From assembly GCA_036927565.1 (NCBI GenBank), contig JAYESD010000009.1:150558929-150622928 (forward strand): DNA of 64,000 bases, in the 5' to 3' direction. This stretch comes from Tuctoria greenei (lineage: Eukaryota > Streptophyta > Magnoliopsida > Poales > Poaceae). Positions 10,755-22,639 of this stretch are shown one piece after another. Within the stretch, counting starts at the first letter, position 1. The number at the start of each line of letters is the position of its first letter. The translations under genes were made by a program, and so were the position numbers. The notes beneath the pieces were generated by a model. The model was not told the origin of the DNA. It was given only the letters and a program-made list of their open reading frames with translations, and did not search any database.

Positions 10755-11663
10755 AGTCCTAAGAAGGGGATTATACAATGCATGGATGAGAATCGATGGA
10801 AAGGAAATGCATTGAGTAGAGGAATTTAGGGTTGAGTTCTGTTAAAAAATCGGACTTGTCTGGTCTTCAAGTGTGGATTAGTCCGGATAACCGGACTTGT
10901 CCGTACAAAGACCGGACTAGTCCGGTGTTCAACAGTTTAAACCCTAACAATCATATTACTGGTGGATCTCAATGCACAATTATCTCTAGTAGAATGTAAT
11001 ACAACAAGGAGTCTTGCATTAAATGGAAGGAACTGAGCTATTTGATTCAAAACGAAAGAAATCAATGTTTCTAGAGTTTGGGAGGAAATTTACCAAAATG
11101 CTTTGATTCTTGAGGATGGAGGAGTTGTAGGTGCGGACAAGTCCGTGGTCTTCAATCCCCTTACAATGGAGATCAATTCCCTCCGAAATTTGAGGGGATT
11201 TGATGGAGGAACCACGAAATCACATTGGGACCACTTGAGTGAGGAGAGAGAACATGAGGTGAGTTGTGAGGATGAAGAAGATTAGGTTTTGGCGGCAGCT
11301 AGGCTTATGTAGTCGAAAAATTGGACTGGTCTGTGGTCGACCAGACTAGTCCGGTCTATCAGACACTCCGCGAACTAGTCTGTAGCGTGTGGACTAGTCC
11401 AGATAACCACAGACTAGTCCGTGATCACCCTAACAAATATAATTAGCTCATTCGTATATATTCAAAGGTTCTCACTAAGAAATATAGGGGGCAAAACACA
11501 CAACAATATTGATGAATATGATCAGTAAACATACAACATTAACGCTATGACCATAATTCACCAAGAAAAAGTAATTGAAATAGTTTTTCGGAGAAAATAG
11601 AGAGAGATGATTTTCATAACACAATCAATGGATTTTGAATAAGCCATACGGGTATGCATGTTT
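10755..11663. other. C1 spacer between pol and the extra ORF
   Basis: Non-coding. It carries further copies of the GGACTAGTCC/GGACTTGTCC motif at about 10850-10925 and 11120-11430, outside the LTR. Otherwise AT-rich and unremarkable. Confidence 0.55.
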
Positions 11664-14600
11664 TCAAGCCACGTTCCGAGCATCTAGGATATTTAGTTCA
11701 TTTTGGTGCTCGCAAAAACTTTTTTCATCAAGTGGCTTGGTAAAGATATCGGCTAGTTGTTTTTCAGTGTTGACATGGGAAATGGCTATGTCTCCTTTCA
11801 TTGAGTGGTCTCTCAATAAGTGATGCCAGATGTCTGTGTGTTTGGTCCTGGAGTGCTCAATGGGATTATGGGCAATTTTAATGGCACTCTCATTATCACA
11901 AAGGAGTGGAATACGGCTCATATTGTAACCGTAATCCCTTAGAGTTTGTCATATCCAAAGGAGTTGTGCACAACAACTCCCAGCTGCAACATACTCCACT
12001 TTGGCCGTGGATAAGGCAATGTAGTTTTGTTTCTTGGAGAACCAAGAAACTAGGGATCTACCTAGGAATTGACATGTATCGGAGGTACTTTTTCTATCTA
12101 CTTTGCATCCAGCATAATCTGCATCGGAGTATCCAATGAGATTGAACTTGGAACCTTTAGGATACCAAAGACCTAGGTTGGGTGTATGAACTAAATATCG
12201 CAAGATTCTCTTGACGGCCGTCAAATGACACTCCTTAGGATTGGCTTGAAATCTTGCACACAAGCACACACTCAACATAATATCAGGCCTAGATGCACAT
12301 CAGTAAAGTAGGGATCCAATCATGGAGCGAAATACCTTTTGATCCACGCTTGGTCCATCTTCATTGAGATCCAAGTGTCCATCTTTCTTGGCTTCGCCTT
12401 GTCCATTCCAAACTTCTTGAGTATGTATTGAGTATACTTGGTTTGGCTTATAAACATCCCTTGCTTTGTTGCCTCACTTGGAATCCCATGAAGTATTTGA
12501 GCTCTCCCATCATAGACATCTCAAACCTATCTGTCATAATCTTACAAAATTCTTCATAAAAGGATTTGTTAGTTGAACCAAAGATAATGTCATCAACATA
12601 AATGTGACAAATAAAAAGATCATTGTCAAAGTGCTTTGTAAACAACGTATAATCTGCTTTACCAATTTTAAAACCATTCTCGGTTAAGAAATCTCTAAGA
12701 CACTCATACCAAGCTCTAGGACCATGTTTGAGGCCCTAGAGAGCCTTACGTAGTTTGAACACGTGGTCGGGGTACTCTTGATCTACGAATCCGAGGGGTT
12801 GCTCCACGTACACCTCCTCCTTGATTGGTCTGTTGAGGAAGGCACTTTTGACATCCATTTGATAGAGCTTGAAATCATGGTGAGTAGCATATGCAAGTAA
12901 TATTCTAATTGATTCAAGCCTAGCTACGGGAGCAAAAGTTTCGTCAAAATCCAAACCTTCGACTTGTGAATACCCTTTGCCCACAAGTCGCGCCTTGTTC
13001 CTTGTCACCACCCCCTGTTCGTCTTGCTTGTTGCGAAAGACCCGTTTGGTGCCGACAATGTTGAACTTGGGTCTTTCGACGAGTTCCCACACCTCATTCC
13101 GTTTGAAGTTGTTAAGTTCTTCTTGCATTGCCACCACCCAATCTAGATCTTTCAATGCATCCTTAATCCTGCGTGGTTCCAAAAAGGATACAAAAGAGTA
13201 ATGTTCACAAAAATTAGAAATTCGAGATCTAGTAGTTACTCCCTTTTGGATGTCACCGATTATGTTGTCGACGGGGTGATCTCTTTGGACGCATTGGTGT
13301 ACTCTTGGGTGTGGCACTTGTGGTCTCGAATCTTCATGATCATCTTCTACTCCCCCTATATGGTTGCCCTCATTGGTGTGTTGATCATCTTCGTCTTCTT
13401 GAGGTTGATCTTGTGTAGAAGCTCCCCCTTGATCATTTATCTCCACTTGTGGTTCATCTTCATCATTCACATTTGGAGGTGGCGCTTGTGGTTGAACATT
13501 GCCCAACGCCATCCTTCTCAGTGCTTCACGTGGAGCTTCTTCTCTATCTAGCACACATGGATCAACTTGCTCTTCTTGAGAGCCGCTAGTTTCATCAAAC
13601 ACTACGTCACGTTCTACTTCAACAAGTCCGAAGACCTTGTTAAAGACACAATAGGTGTAAGAGTTTGAATCATAGCCAAGCAAGAAACCTTCATCGGACT
13701 TCGAAGCGAACTTTGAAGTCCTAGGCTTCTTGTTCAAAATATAACACTTAGAACCGAAAACTCAAAAATAGGAAATATTCGGCTTGTTACCGGTGAGTAG
13801 CTCATATGACATTTTCTTGAGAAGTCGATAAAGATAGAGTTGGTTTATGGCATGACAAGCGGTGTTAACCGCTTCTGCACAAAACTGATCTGAAGTCTTG
13901 TACTCATCAAACATTGTCCTCGCCATCTCTATGAGGGTTCGGTTCTCCGTTTTCGCTACTCCATTTTTTTGAGGGGAATACGGTGTTGAGAATTCATGCT
14001 TTATCCCTTCTTCGTCTAGGTACTCCTCAACTTGGGTGTTCTTGAACTCCGTGCCATTGTCACTTCATATCTTCTTGATCTTCAATGAGAACTCATTTTG
14101 GGCACGCTTGAGAACCTTCTTGAGGGTTCCTTGAGTTTTTTTTCTTATCATGCAAAAAGAAAACCCACGTGAAGCGCGAAAAATCAGCAACAATTACTAA
14201 GCCGTATTTGTTACCGCTGATGCTTATGTAAGCAATTGGACCAAACGGATCTATGTGAAGTAGCTCGAGCGGTCTTGTCGTTGTCATGACGTTCTTTTCG
14301 AGATGAGGTGCTCCTACTTGCTTCCCAGCTTGGCACGCGCTACAAGGCCTGTCTTTCTCAAAAACAACATTCTTTTAACCTCGGATGTGATCGCCCTTGA
14401 GGAGTTTTTGCATATTCCTTATACCAACATGTGCTAGTCGTCTATGCCACATCCAACCCATGGTTGTCTTTGCAATCAAGCATGTGTCAAGTTCGGCTTT
14501 ATCTTTGTTGAAGTCAACAAGATAAATCTTTCCCTTTAACACACCCTTGAATGCAACCGAGTCATCACTCCTTCTAGAGACGATCACACCCACATTAGTG

Positions 14601-14890
14601 AACAAGCAATTATAGCCCTTGTCACATCATTGAGATATGGACATAAGGTTACAATCTAAGGAGTCAACATGCAAAACATGAGAAAGCGGGTGTTGAGATG
14701 ATATTGCAGTTTTACCGGTACCGAGCACCATTCCTTGACTATTGTCTCCAAAGTAGATGCCCTTGCTTGGATCTTCATTTTCTTCATATTCAACAAACAT
14801 CCTTCTTTCCCTGGTCATGTGATTGGTGCATCCACTATCTAGCACCCATTTCGATCCACCAGAGGAGTAGGCCTGCAAAAACAAATTATG
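11664..14890 (-). pseudogene. C1 pol: copia protease, integrase, RT and RNase H (broken)
   Basis: Domains in copia order on the minus strand: protease WVLDSGCTNHMT (about 14850); GAG-pre-integrase zinc finger WHRRLAHVG...C..C (about 14450-14300); integrase core LLHIDPFGP (14260) and SDNGTEF (about 14030); RT NARLVGKGYSQVEGLDFDE (about 12960) with catalytic YVDDIIFG near 12590; RNase H SDADYAGC...DRKSTS (about 12100); and the C-terminal ADIFTKPL (about 11740). The product would cleave the polyprotein, copy RNA to DNA and integrate it. Frameshifts and stops separate the domains. The integrase motif usually read NGVVERKN appears as NGVAKTEN, so the catalytic Glu is lost. Confidence 0.88.
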
Positions 14891-17232
14891 CCTTGGTTTT
14901 AGGTACCCAATCTTGCTTGGGTCCTTTGAGGTTAGTCACAAGTGATTTGGGCACCCACACATGGGACTTGGTGTTCCCATGGCGTGGCCCAACATATTTG
15001 GCATACACTTTACCAAAGTCGCTTTCATAAGAACATGAGATGCATCAAAGGTTCTAAATAAGAGTTGTTGTTCATGTCTATTAACCATCTTAGACTTATA
15101 AACATTATTAGCTATTCTAGCTTGAGGGGAGTTACCCTTGACAAAAGCAATGCACTCCTTGTTATTCTTGTGGCTTCTAGCATTTTACTTTTCACCATAA
15201 GAATACCCAATGCCGTATTTGACATTAGGAGGTCTTGTGGCCAAGTATGCACTGAGTGCATACTTGATCTTCTCCTTGTCAAATATGCCATAACGGGAAG
15301 GATGCATATCATTTGTCAAGTTTGACTTGTCTTTCAAGTTAGTTTCAAGTTTAGCAAATGAACAAGTAATAGTAGTTTCATATTTTAGGTGTTGAGAAGG
15401 TGAGCTTGAAGAGGATGAAGCGTCATTTTGTGTGAGTGACTCAACTTGTACCTCAAGGATATTGTTAACCTTGGTTAAGTTAGCAAGTTCATCCTTGATG
15501 ATAACATTTGAGTCGCTTAACTTCAAGCAAGCTTCCTTGCTTGAAGCTAACTCAAGCTCTAGTGAATAGCTTCATTCCTTTTCAAGTTCAAGGAGCTTTT
15601 TGATCTTAAGATACTCCTCCTTTTGAAGGATGATCATATCTTCTTGGTGATCAACAAGCTCCTCCTTATCAATAATTTTATCCATTAAGAATTTCATTTT
15701 TGCAGCAGTTTTCTTGTCTAGGCCAACAAGCATATCTTCATTATCACTATAGGCATCACTATCGCTAGAGTAAGAATGCGAGGAGGAAGATTTAGTTGTT
15801 ACCTTCCTTTTACATTTCTTTGCCATGAGACATGTGTCATTGTCCTTCCATGCGCCGATAGTTGGGAAGAGGGTCGATTTCTTGGTCGTCTTCTTGATGG
15901 ATATGCTAGCATCCTCCTCTTCCTCTTCAGACGAGGACTCATCATTTGAGTCCCACTCCTTTCCTAGGTGCGCCTGTCCAACTTGCTTTTTCTTCTTGAA
16001 GAACTTCTTGGGTTGAGGCTTTGTTTACCTGGTTTTCTTCTTGTTTTCTTCATACGGGAATCAACTATAAAGTGGTCATATTCACCACAGTTATAGCAAG
16101 CTCGCCTCAACTTCGGTCTTGACTTGTCTTTGTATTTTCCCTCATTTGATCTACCCCCTTGTCTTCTTTTCATCATCCTTTTGAATTTCTTCATAAAGAG
16201 GATCATGTCTTCTTCATCTATGTCGCTGCTCTCATCATCATTGTCTTCTTCTTCTTGAGTCTCTCGAGCTTCTTTTGAAAAGGGCTTGCAAGTGGAATTC
16301 AAGGCGACCCTCTTCTTCTTTGCCGAGGTGAGGTCGGCAATCTCCTTGACATGTTTTGCTTGCTTCTCCATCATCTCGAAATTGATAATCTTTCCAAGCA
16401 ATTCGTTCAGGGTCATTTTCTTATACCCAGGGATTTCTCTAATCATCGAGCACAAGGTAACATTGTGAGGCATGAAAGCTCTAAGAATGAGCTTCACCAC
16501 CTCATGATCGTTCCACTTTTTGCTTCCATATGCTCAAACCTTGTTGATGAGAGTCTTCAACCAGTTGTACATGTCCTGCGGTGACTCATCTTCTTCTATG
16601 GCGAATCTTCCCAATTCGCCTTTGATCATTTCGATTTTAGCTTCTCGCACATGACGACCGCCTTCATGTGCAGTTTGTAGTGTGTCCCATATCTCTTTTG
16701 CAATCTCGAGTCCATCCATTTTGGTGAACTCATCTCTACTCAATGAAGATGTGATGACCGCTGCAACTTGAGCATTTCGATGAATTGCTTGCTCTTGACT
16801 TGGTGTGAGCTCTTCATCGTCGTCCGGGATATCTATTCCTGTACACACTATATGCCACAAGATGGGGTTAAGTGAGATTAAATGCATTTTCATATTTTGC
16901 CTCCACATTGAGTAATCATTGCCATCAAAGTATGGGGCTTCTCCTAGAGAGATTGACAAGTAATGGTTGTTGTTAGAATTCAAGCGATCATAATTAAAAG
17001 GATATTAGGAGTAGTTGTTGTGACTGCTCCCCTTCTTATTCTTTTCATCTTCGATCTTCAATTTGCCTTTGGAGAGAGCTTTCTTCCTTAGGAGCGCCTT
17101 GAGTTCAAGCGTCTCCTCATCATCGTCCTCAAAGTCCTGAATGGCGTCGATGATCTTCTCCTATTTTTGAGCCTTTTCATCTTCAATCTTCTCTTGGTTG
17201 AGGCTCTTGTGCACATCCTCCATGTCCGACAT
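14891..17232 (-). pseudogene. C1 gag (broken)
   Basis: The proposed start is the ATG at 17232-17230 (MSDMEDVHKSLNQEK), after the PBS. Stops interrupt it near 17163 and 17010. The core region (APYFDGNDYSMWRQNMKMHL, 16983 down) and the SPQDMYNWLKTLI block match the copia gag (UBN2-like) fold by eye. A CCHC knuckle CYNCGEYDHF at about 16100 has lost its last Cys, which reads Ser. Downstream lie acidic and serine-rich stretches and a coiled-coil-like region (LKLSDSNVIIKDELANLTKV), typical of long Sirevirus gags. Several frameshifts are present. Gag forms the particle that packages element RNA. Confidence 0.8.
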
Positions 17233-17270
17233 TTTCTCTTCGAGCGATTAGTCTCCTTTTGAAGAAACCT

Positions 17271-17283
17271 GGCCCTGATACCA
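17271..17283 (-). promoter_or_regulatory. Primer binding site of C1
   Basis: On the minus strand TGGTATCAGGGCC, two bases inside the 5' LTR. It matches the 3' end of initiator tRNA-Met (usual form TGGTATCAGAGCC) with one change. Confidence 0.85.
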
Positions 17284-17285
17284 AT

Positions 17286-18674
17286 TGAATGTGGTCTAGA
17301 GGGGGGGGGGATGAATAGGCCTTTTTGACTTTTGTCGGAACCTGGAACACTCAGCAACTTGATCAAATACCAATAAATTAGACTAGTCTGGTAGTCTGCG
17401 GACTAGTCCGGTGTGTGCAAACTAGATCGATCAAGTTTGATCGATGATCTCGATCCAAGTACTCTACGCAGCAGAAATTAAGATGTAACTAGAGTATATT
17501 ACTTCAATTAAATAGAAGATATCACAAGGTAACCTTAGTTTCAAGTTTTGATGTAATTTGACTAACATCAATTAAACCCTAGATGCAATGAACATTAAGC
17601 ACAAAGTGAAGACACAAGATTTTTATCCCGTGGTTCGGTTCCCACGAAGGCAACCTACATCCATGTTGAGGAGACCACAAAAGGACCGGGTCTTCACCAA
17701 CCCTACCCTCATCGAATCGCCATGGAGGCCGATTTTCTTCCACTAATCACAAGGGGCAAATCACCAAGTTCAAGGGGCCTTCTCACAAGTTGAGGGCTCC
17801 CCAAGATTTACAACTGAATACACCACCAACACACTTGAATTATATGCAATAAAGAACAAGAGTGTGTGAGAGAGTCAAACCCAAGAGCTCAAAACATGAA
17901 GAATCGTATCTTTGATCTAAAGTTAATCCTCAAGGATTTGATCTTTCTTGAGTTGGATTTTGTGGAGAGACATGTTTTCTAGGCTCTTGGAGGGTGTGAT
18001 GGCGCAGAGAGTTGAGAGGTGTTGATTAGGGGCCGTGCAACTCTATATATACTAGGGTTTCCAAAGATTACTGTTAGGTTTTCAAAGTCCGGACTAGTCT
18101 GTGGTGGACTCCGGACTTGTCTGGCCAGGGGCAGACTAGTCCGTTTTTGTCTCTGGAAATGTTCGGACTAATCCGGCACATATCAGACTAGTCCGATCGT
18201 GATGAAACCCTTAGTGAATTGAGGACAAGTCCGCACTTGGAGGACTTGTCCGATTTTAATCAGAAGGTTTATTGGACTAATTTGTGCAGATATCGGACTT
18301 GTCCGATTTAGGTCATAAAGATATCGGACTAGTTCGTGGTCATATCGGACTAGTCCGCACTAGGGAGGACTAGTCCGATCTTAGTCAGAGAGATATCAGA
18401 CTACTTTGTGGTGATATTGGACTAGTCCGATTTGTGAAAACTGGACTGTGCAGACAAGTCCGCTTTGGGAGGACTTGTCCGATTCTGGACAGAGAGAAAT
18501 CGAACTAGTCCGTGGTGATATCGGACTAGTCTGTACCTGTATAACTTTGTGCAGTGAGAGTGATTAAAATTTGCTTGAGCTCTTGGGGTATGTTTCTCCA
18601 ACACACACCATACACATGAAGAGTATTATAATCATTTTTTGAGCTCCTTTCAACTTGATTCCTCACTCTACCAT
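17286..18674 (-). repeat. 5' LTR of C1, first part (up to the T1 insertion)
   Basis: It aligns along its length with the 3' LTR 7111-8585, including the GGACTAGTCC motif array (about 18090-18540) and a TATATATA at 18044-18051. It stops at ACCAT, where T1 begins. The missing end of the LTR lies at 58965-59085. A block of roughly 55 bases present in the 3' LTR near 7960-8010 is absent here. Confidence 0.88.
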
Positions 18675-21547
18675 TGTAACACCCGTTAATTTCCCCTTCC
18701 CTCTCCCTCTCTCACTGCATGCAGGCCCCAGTTGTAAGCCCTTTCTTCCTCCAACCATCGCCCAGTGCCACGAGAGCATTTTATCGAGCAACTCACATGC
18801 GAACCGCGCTCCAACAACCGCCGCGTCGATTCACACCCATCCCGTGCCCCTTTCCACATCACCCACGTTCCTTGGCAACTGCACAACACCGAGAAATTGT
18901 TCCTCCTTCAAATACTCGTTCAATCCTCTTCTCATATTCTCTCCACCATGAAAACCAACCACCACCACTAGTGTCGCCATCATTCACGCCTTTCCACTTG
19001 ATCTCCTCTTCCAGTGATGTACCAATAGTGTTTCCCATGCCCCAGAACATGCCCTGGGCAAGGAGGCACCGAAGAATTGCCATTGTGGTGCCACGGCGAC
19101 ATCCACCGTAGCATGCATCGGTCTCCAACATTGCTGCTCATTTCCTGCACCGGTTTGGTGTCTGCAACCTTGCTAGGTGAGTTATAGGCATGCTCCTCCT
19201 TCATTTTTGCTAACCAGGGACTGGTTTAGGCGTCGTTCCGCTTGAATTGCGTACTCCATCATGCTTTGGCCGGTGGCCATGGCGGCATAGCCTCCTGTTG
19301 GCTGGAGGTTGAAGAAGCTCATGGCTTCTTTTGTTTCCTAGCCATTGGATCTTGCCTCAATGGTGCAGATTAGATTGAACATACCCCTTCGTTTTATTTA
19401 AATCTGAGACACCCATTTAAAATCCTATGGCCTAGATTAGAAGGGCGAAGGGATACCCCCTGGTCCACCACGGAGACCCGCCCATTATTCCCTTGGTCCA
19501 TGAGGCATGAACTCGGTTCATCGATTTTTGTATAAGAAAATAAATAAGAAAAAGAAAAGAAAATGAAGATTTGCAGATAGGCCCCTGCTCTTAATAAAAA
19601 CACCCCTAGACATGATGGTAATTATGTCAACAATATGAAAATATGTAAAAATTGCATTTAAGCCCCTGAATTATAATTTCATTTATGATTATTGTTTAAA
19701 ATGCATTTAGTAGTGGAAAATACTAATAAATGGTAAAATAAATATAGAAAATAATATAAAAATTAGTATTAAATCTTTTTAGGCTGAAATAAATTGTAGA
19801 TGCATATAATTATATTTTGACCAAGAAAAATTTAATAAAACTGTTTTTAGCTCTAAATAAATATTAAAAATGGAGAATAAATGTGAAAATATTAGGAAAA
19901 ATATTTATAAAATATTTTATTCGGAAATAAAATTTATAAAATGCATATAAAATATATTTTGGCTATGGGAAATTCATTAAAAATGTTTTTAGCCTATAAA
20001 TAAATATTAAAAATAGGAAATAAATGATAAATGCATTTCTTTGACAATGAAAAATAATAAGTCACTCATGACTCCGATTTAAATCATAATTATAATATAT
20101 TCAAACATAACATTTGTAATGTTTGTATGGTATAATGTTCTTGATTGTTTTTATTTCTCTTTTGACGGTAGTTTATATGCATTTGTGTCTCGATCAAGAA
20201 GCAACACGAAGAATATGAAGATCAAGAGTTCAATGAAGAAGACTGAGCAGCTATTTAATAAAGGCAAGTGTCCTTGACCATCTTATGCGTATTTTAGGAA
20301 TTATAGTTAGTTGCATGATTAATTAATATGAATCCTATTTTATTTATCGTTCCATAGAATTCCTTGTTGCTCGGGTTGAATTGGGTGGTTTTGGGTATTA
20401 TAATTACGCTTAACCATGCTTAGTAGTTGAGATGGAAATCTGGACACATGGTTAATTTTAATTGTGATCATTACGTTACATTGGAAATGATGAAGTAGTT
20501 TGTAGGAATCTGGCGGTTGGATGGTTTGGTATGGTGGAGTTTGCACGAGTCTCAGGATTGAGTTTGACACCGCAGGATCCTAAGGACCAGTTTATGGAGG
20601 AAGCCTCTGAGTTCCATAGTACCACCACGAGACTGAGATGGGGCGGCTTGGTCAATTAATTAGCTTTCTCCCGACGAAATGCTAGTAGTTGGATGGTGCG
20701 GGGAATGATACAGGGTACTACTCTAGGAACCGCAAGGCTCAAGAGGGGGCTCTGAGGCGGAGGGTTACTCCAGAAATGCCTTAGTGGTGGAAACCTTAGA
20801 GGGCTAGCACTAGTCGGGAGTACCTTTGTAAAGACCATGTAGTGATCTCCCGACCTCACACCAAAGGAAGTGTGTAATGTGGTTGGCCGCCACGGGCATC
20901 AGAGAGGTTTACTCAGTCCACCTGGCAACAGGAGATGAAATCACTGCTTGTGGGTAAAGGGTACACTCTCTGCAGAGATTTGGAAAAATGTCATGACAGC
21001 CGTGCTCATGGACAAGAGCAGTTTGGGGCCAGTTCATAATTAGTCGATGGTTGAGATGATGGTTGGGAATGATATTGATATTATTACATTACTATTATTA
21101 TTGTTATGATTGGGAACATTCACCTAGATATAGGTTGCTAATGTAAGCTAAGGATAGGTTTAATGCTTAGTGCTTAAACTATTATCAGCCTTTCCTTTCT
21201 GATTGGCCTACATGTCATTTATTTCCCACACTTGCTGAGCACCACGAGATGGTACTCACACTTGCTTTGTTGTATTTTTGATATGTTGCTCAGTGAAGAC
21301 AAGATCTAATGAGGACAGTGACAAGTGAACACGGTGCATAGGCCGCGTTGTTGCCAGTCGATTTGCCTGTGGTTGCCCTAGAGATTTGTCTCTTCCGCTT
21401 CTATTCAAAACTCTTTTGAAGGTATAAAAGTTGTTTGCATGCGATATAGAACTGTTTATCACTATTTGCCGTACATGTATGCTGAAACTGATCCTGACAT
21501 ACATATATTTGGAGCTAGTTTTATTCTTAATAAAACCGGGTGTGACA
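18675..21547 (+). repeat. T1 LTR1 (2873 bp)
   Basis: Starts TGTAACACCCG and ends AATAAAACCGGGTGTGACA. Contains TATAAAA at 21423-21429 and AATAAA near the end. The block GGGTAAAGGGTACACTCTCT at 20952 and its surroundings resemble a stretch I recall as widely shared by grass Tekay/Del LTRs. A 130-residue ORF at 18719-19111 is not conserved in LTR2 and is not called as a gene. Confidence 0.88.
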
Positions 21548-22639
21548 AAGTGGTATCAGAGCTATATAAAGAATCTAGGCACATGACCTTAGTTAGAATG
21601 GACTTATTAAGAATCCCTCTTACCTTGCTCATGAAGACGAAGATCTGACTCAACCGACAGAAGCTTGAAGCTCAACGTATCAGGATAACTCAAAGGAAGA
21701 AGAATACTCTTAAAGATTGTTACACATCACTTGCTTAGGTCCTCTTTGGGTAGCAAGTGAAGCCCATGCCTTAATCACAACCAATTAGAACACGTTGCTT
21801 GATGCATTGCATTAGATTAATAATAATAACAATAATACATTATAGCATTTGTCTGTTTAAGGAGGGTAGCTGGCCGCTAGAAAATTTAGTGTCTCCCCCG
21901 AGTAATTCATTTGAATCTCATGGGCGAGATTCCTGATAAGATGGGTGGGATTGTAACCACCGTAATTAACAACAACAACAATAATAATAATAATAATAAT
22001 AACAATAATTATAATAAAATTGTTAATCATGACAATGCATTTGAAATGAAGTATTTTAAAATTAAAACCATAATGGAAATTTAGGCCAAATTCAAAATAA
22101 TAATAATAATAATAATAATCTAGAAAAAAATAGTTTATGTTGTCATGTGATAATACTTAAAAATTTAAACTAAATTAACATGTTGCATCTAAATTCTTTA
22201 TTTGTGGAAAATGCAAATTTTAATTTTTAGGAAGTAACTTTGAATTCAAATAAAATATGGAAAATAAAACAAATAATATTCTACCAGATCTAGTAGCACC
22301 CCACTTAAATTAAATATAGGACTGATAATAAAATCAATAATTATATACAACAATAATAATTATAACGATAATAATATAACAATAAAGTATAAATTTATTT
22401 GGCGATGAAGTAATTTCTTAAGACCATTTAAACAAGATCATCATGTTTTAATCTTGCATTGAGTGAGATATTAAACATTGAAAATTTGAGAATGAAGAAT
22501 TGAAAATCAAATAAGAAATAAAATTATAGGAAATTGCTTTCTAATGGGGCAATTTTCTATAAACAAAAACCAAGACCTCTTCTTAGTCCAACGTAGAATC
22601 TCGGGGCGAGATTTTGTTTAAGGGGGGGGGGGTTAGAAT
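21548..22639 (+). other. T1 internal region 1, non-coding, with PBS and PPT
   Basis: The PBS TGGTATCAGAGC (21551-21562) lies three bases inside LTR1. The remaining 1.1 kb is AT-rich with (AAT)n tracts near 21985 and 22105 and no supported ORF. It ends with a G-rich purine tract (about 22616-22636) before LTR2. Confidence 0.8.

Noticed and set aside
18719..19111. 130-residue ORF near the start of T1 LTR1, with a 153-residue relative at 26623-27084 in LTR3
   Set aside because: The frame is not kept in LTR2, where only shorter ORFs in shifting frames exist, and no motif is present. Treated as chance openness of LTR sequence.
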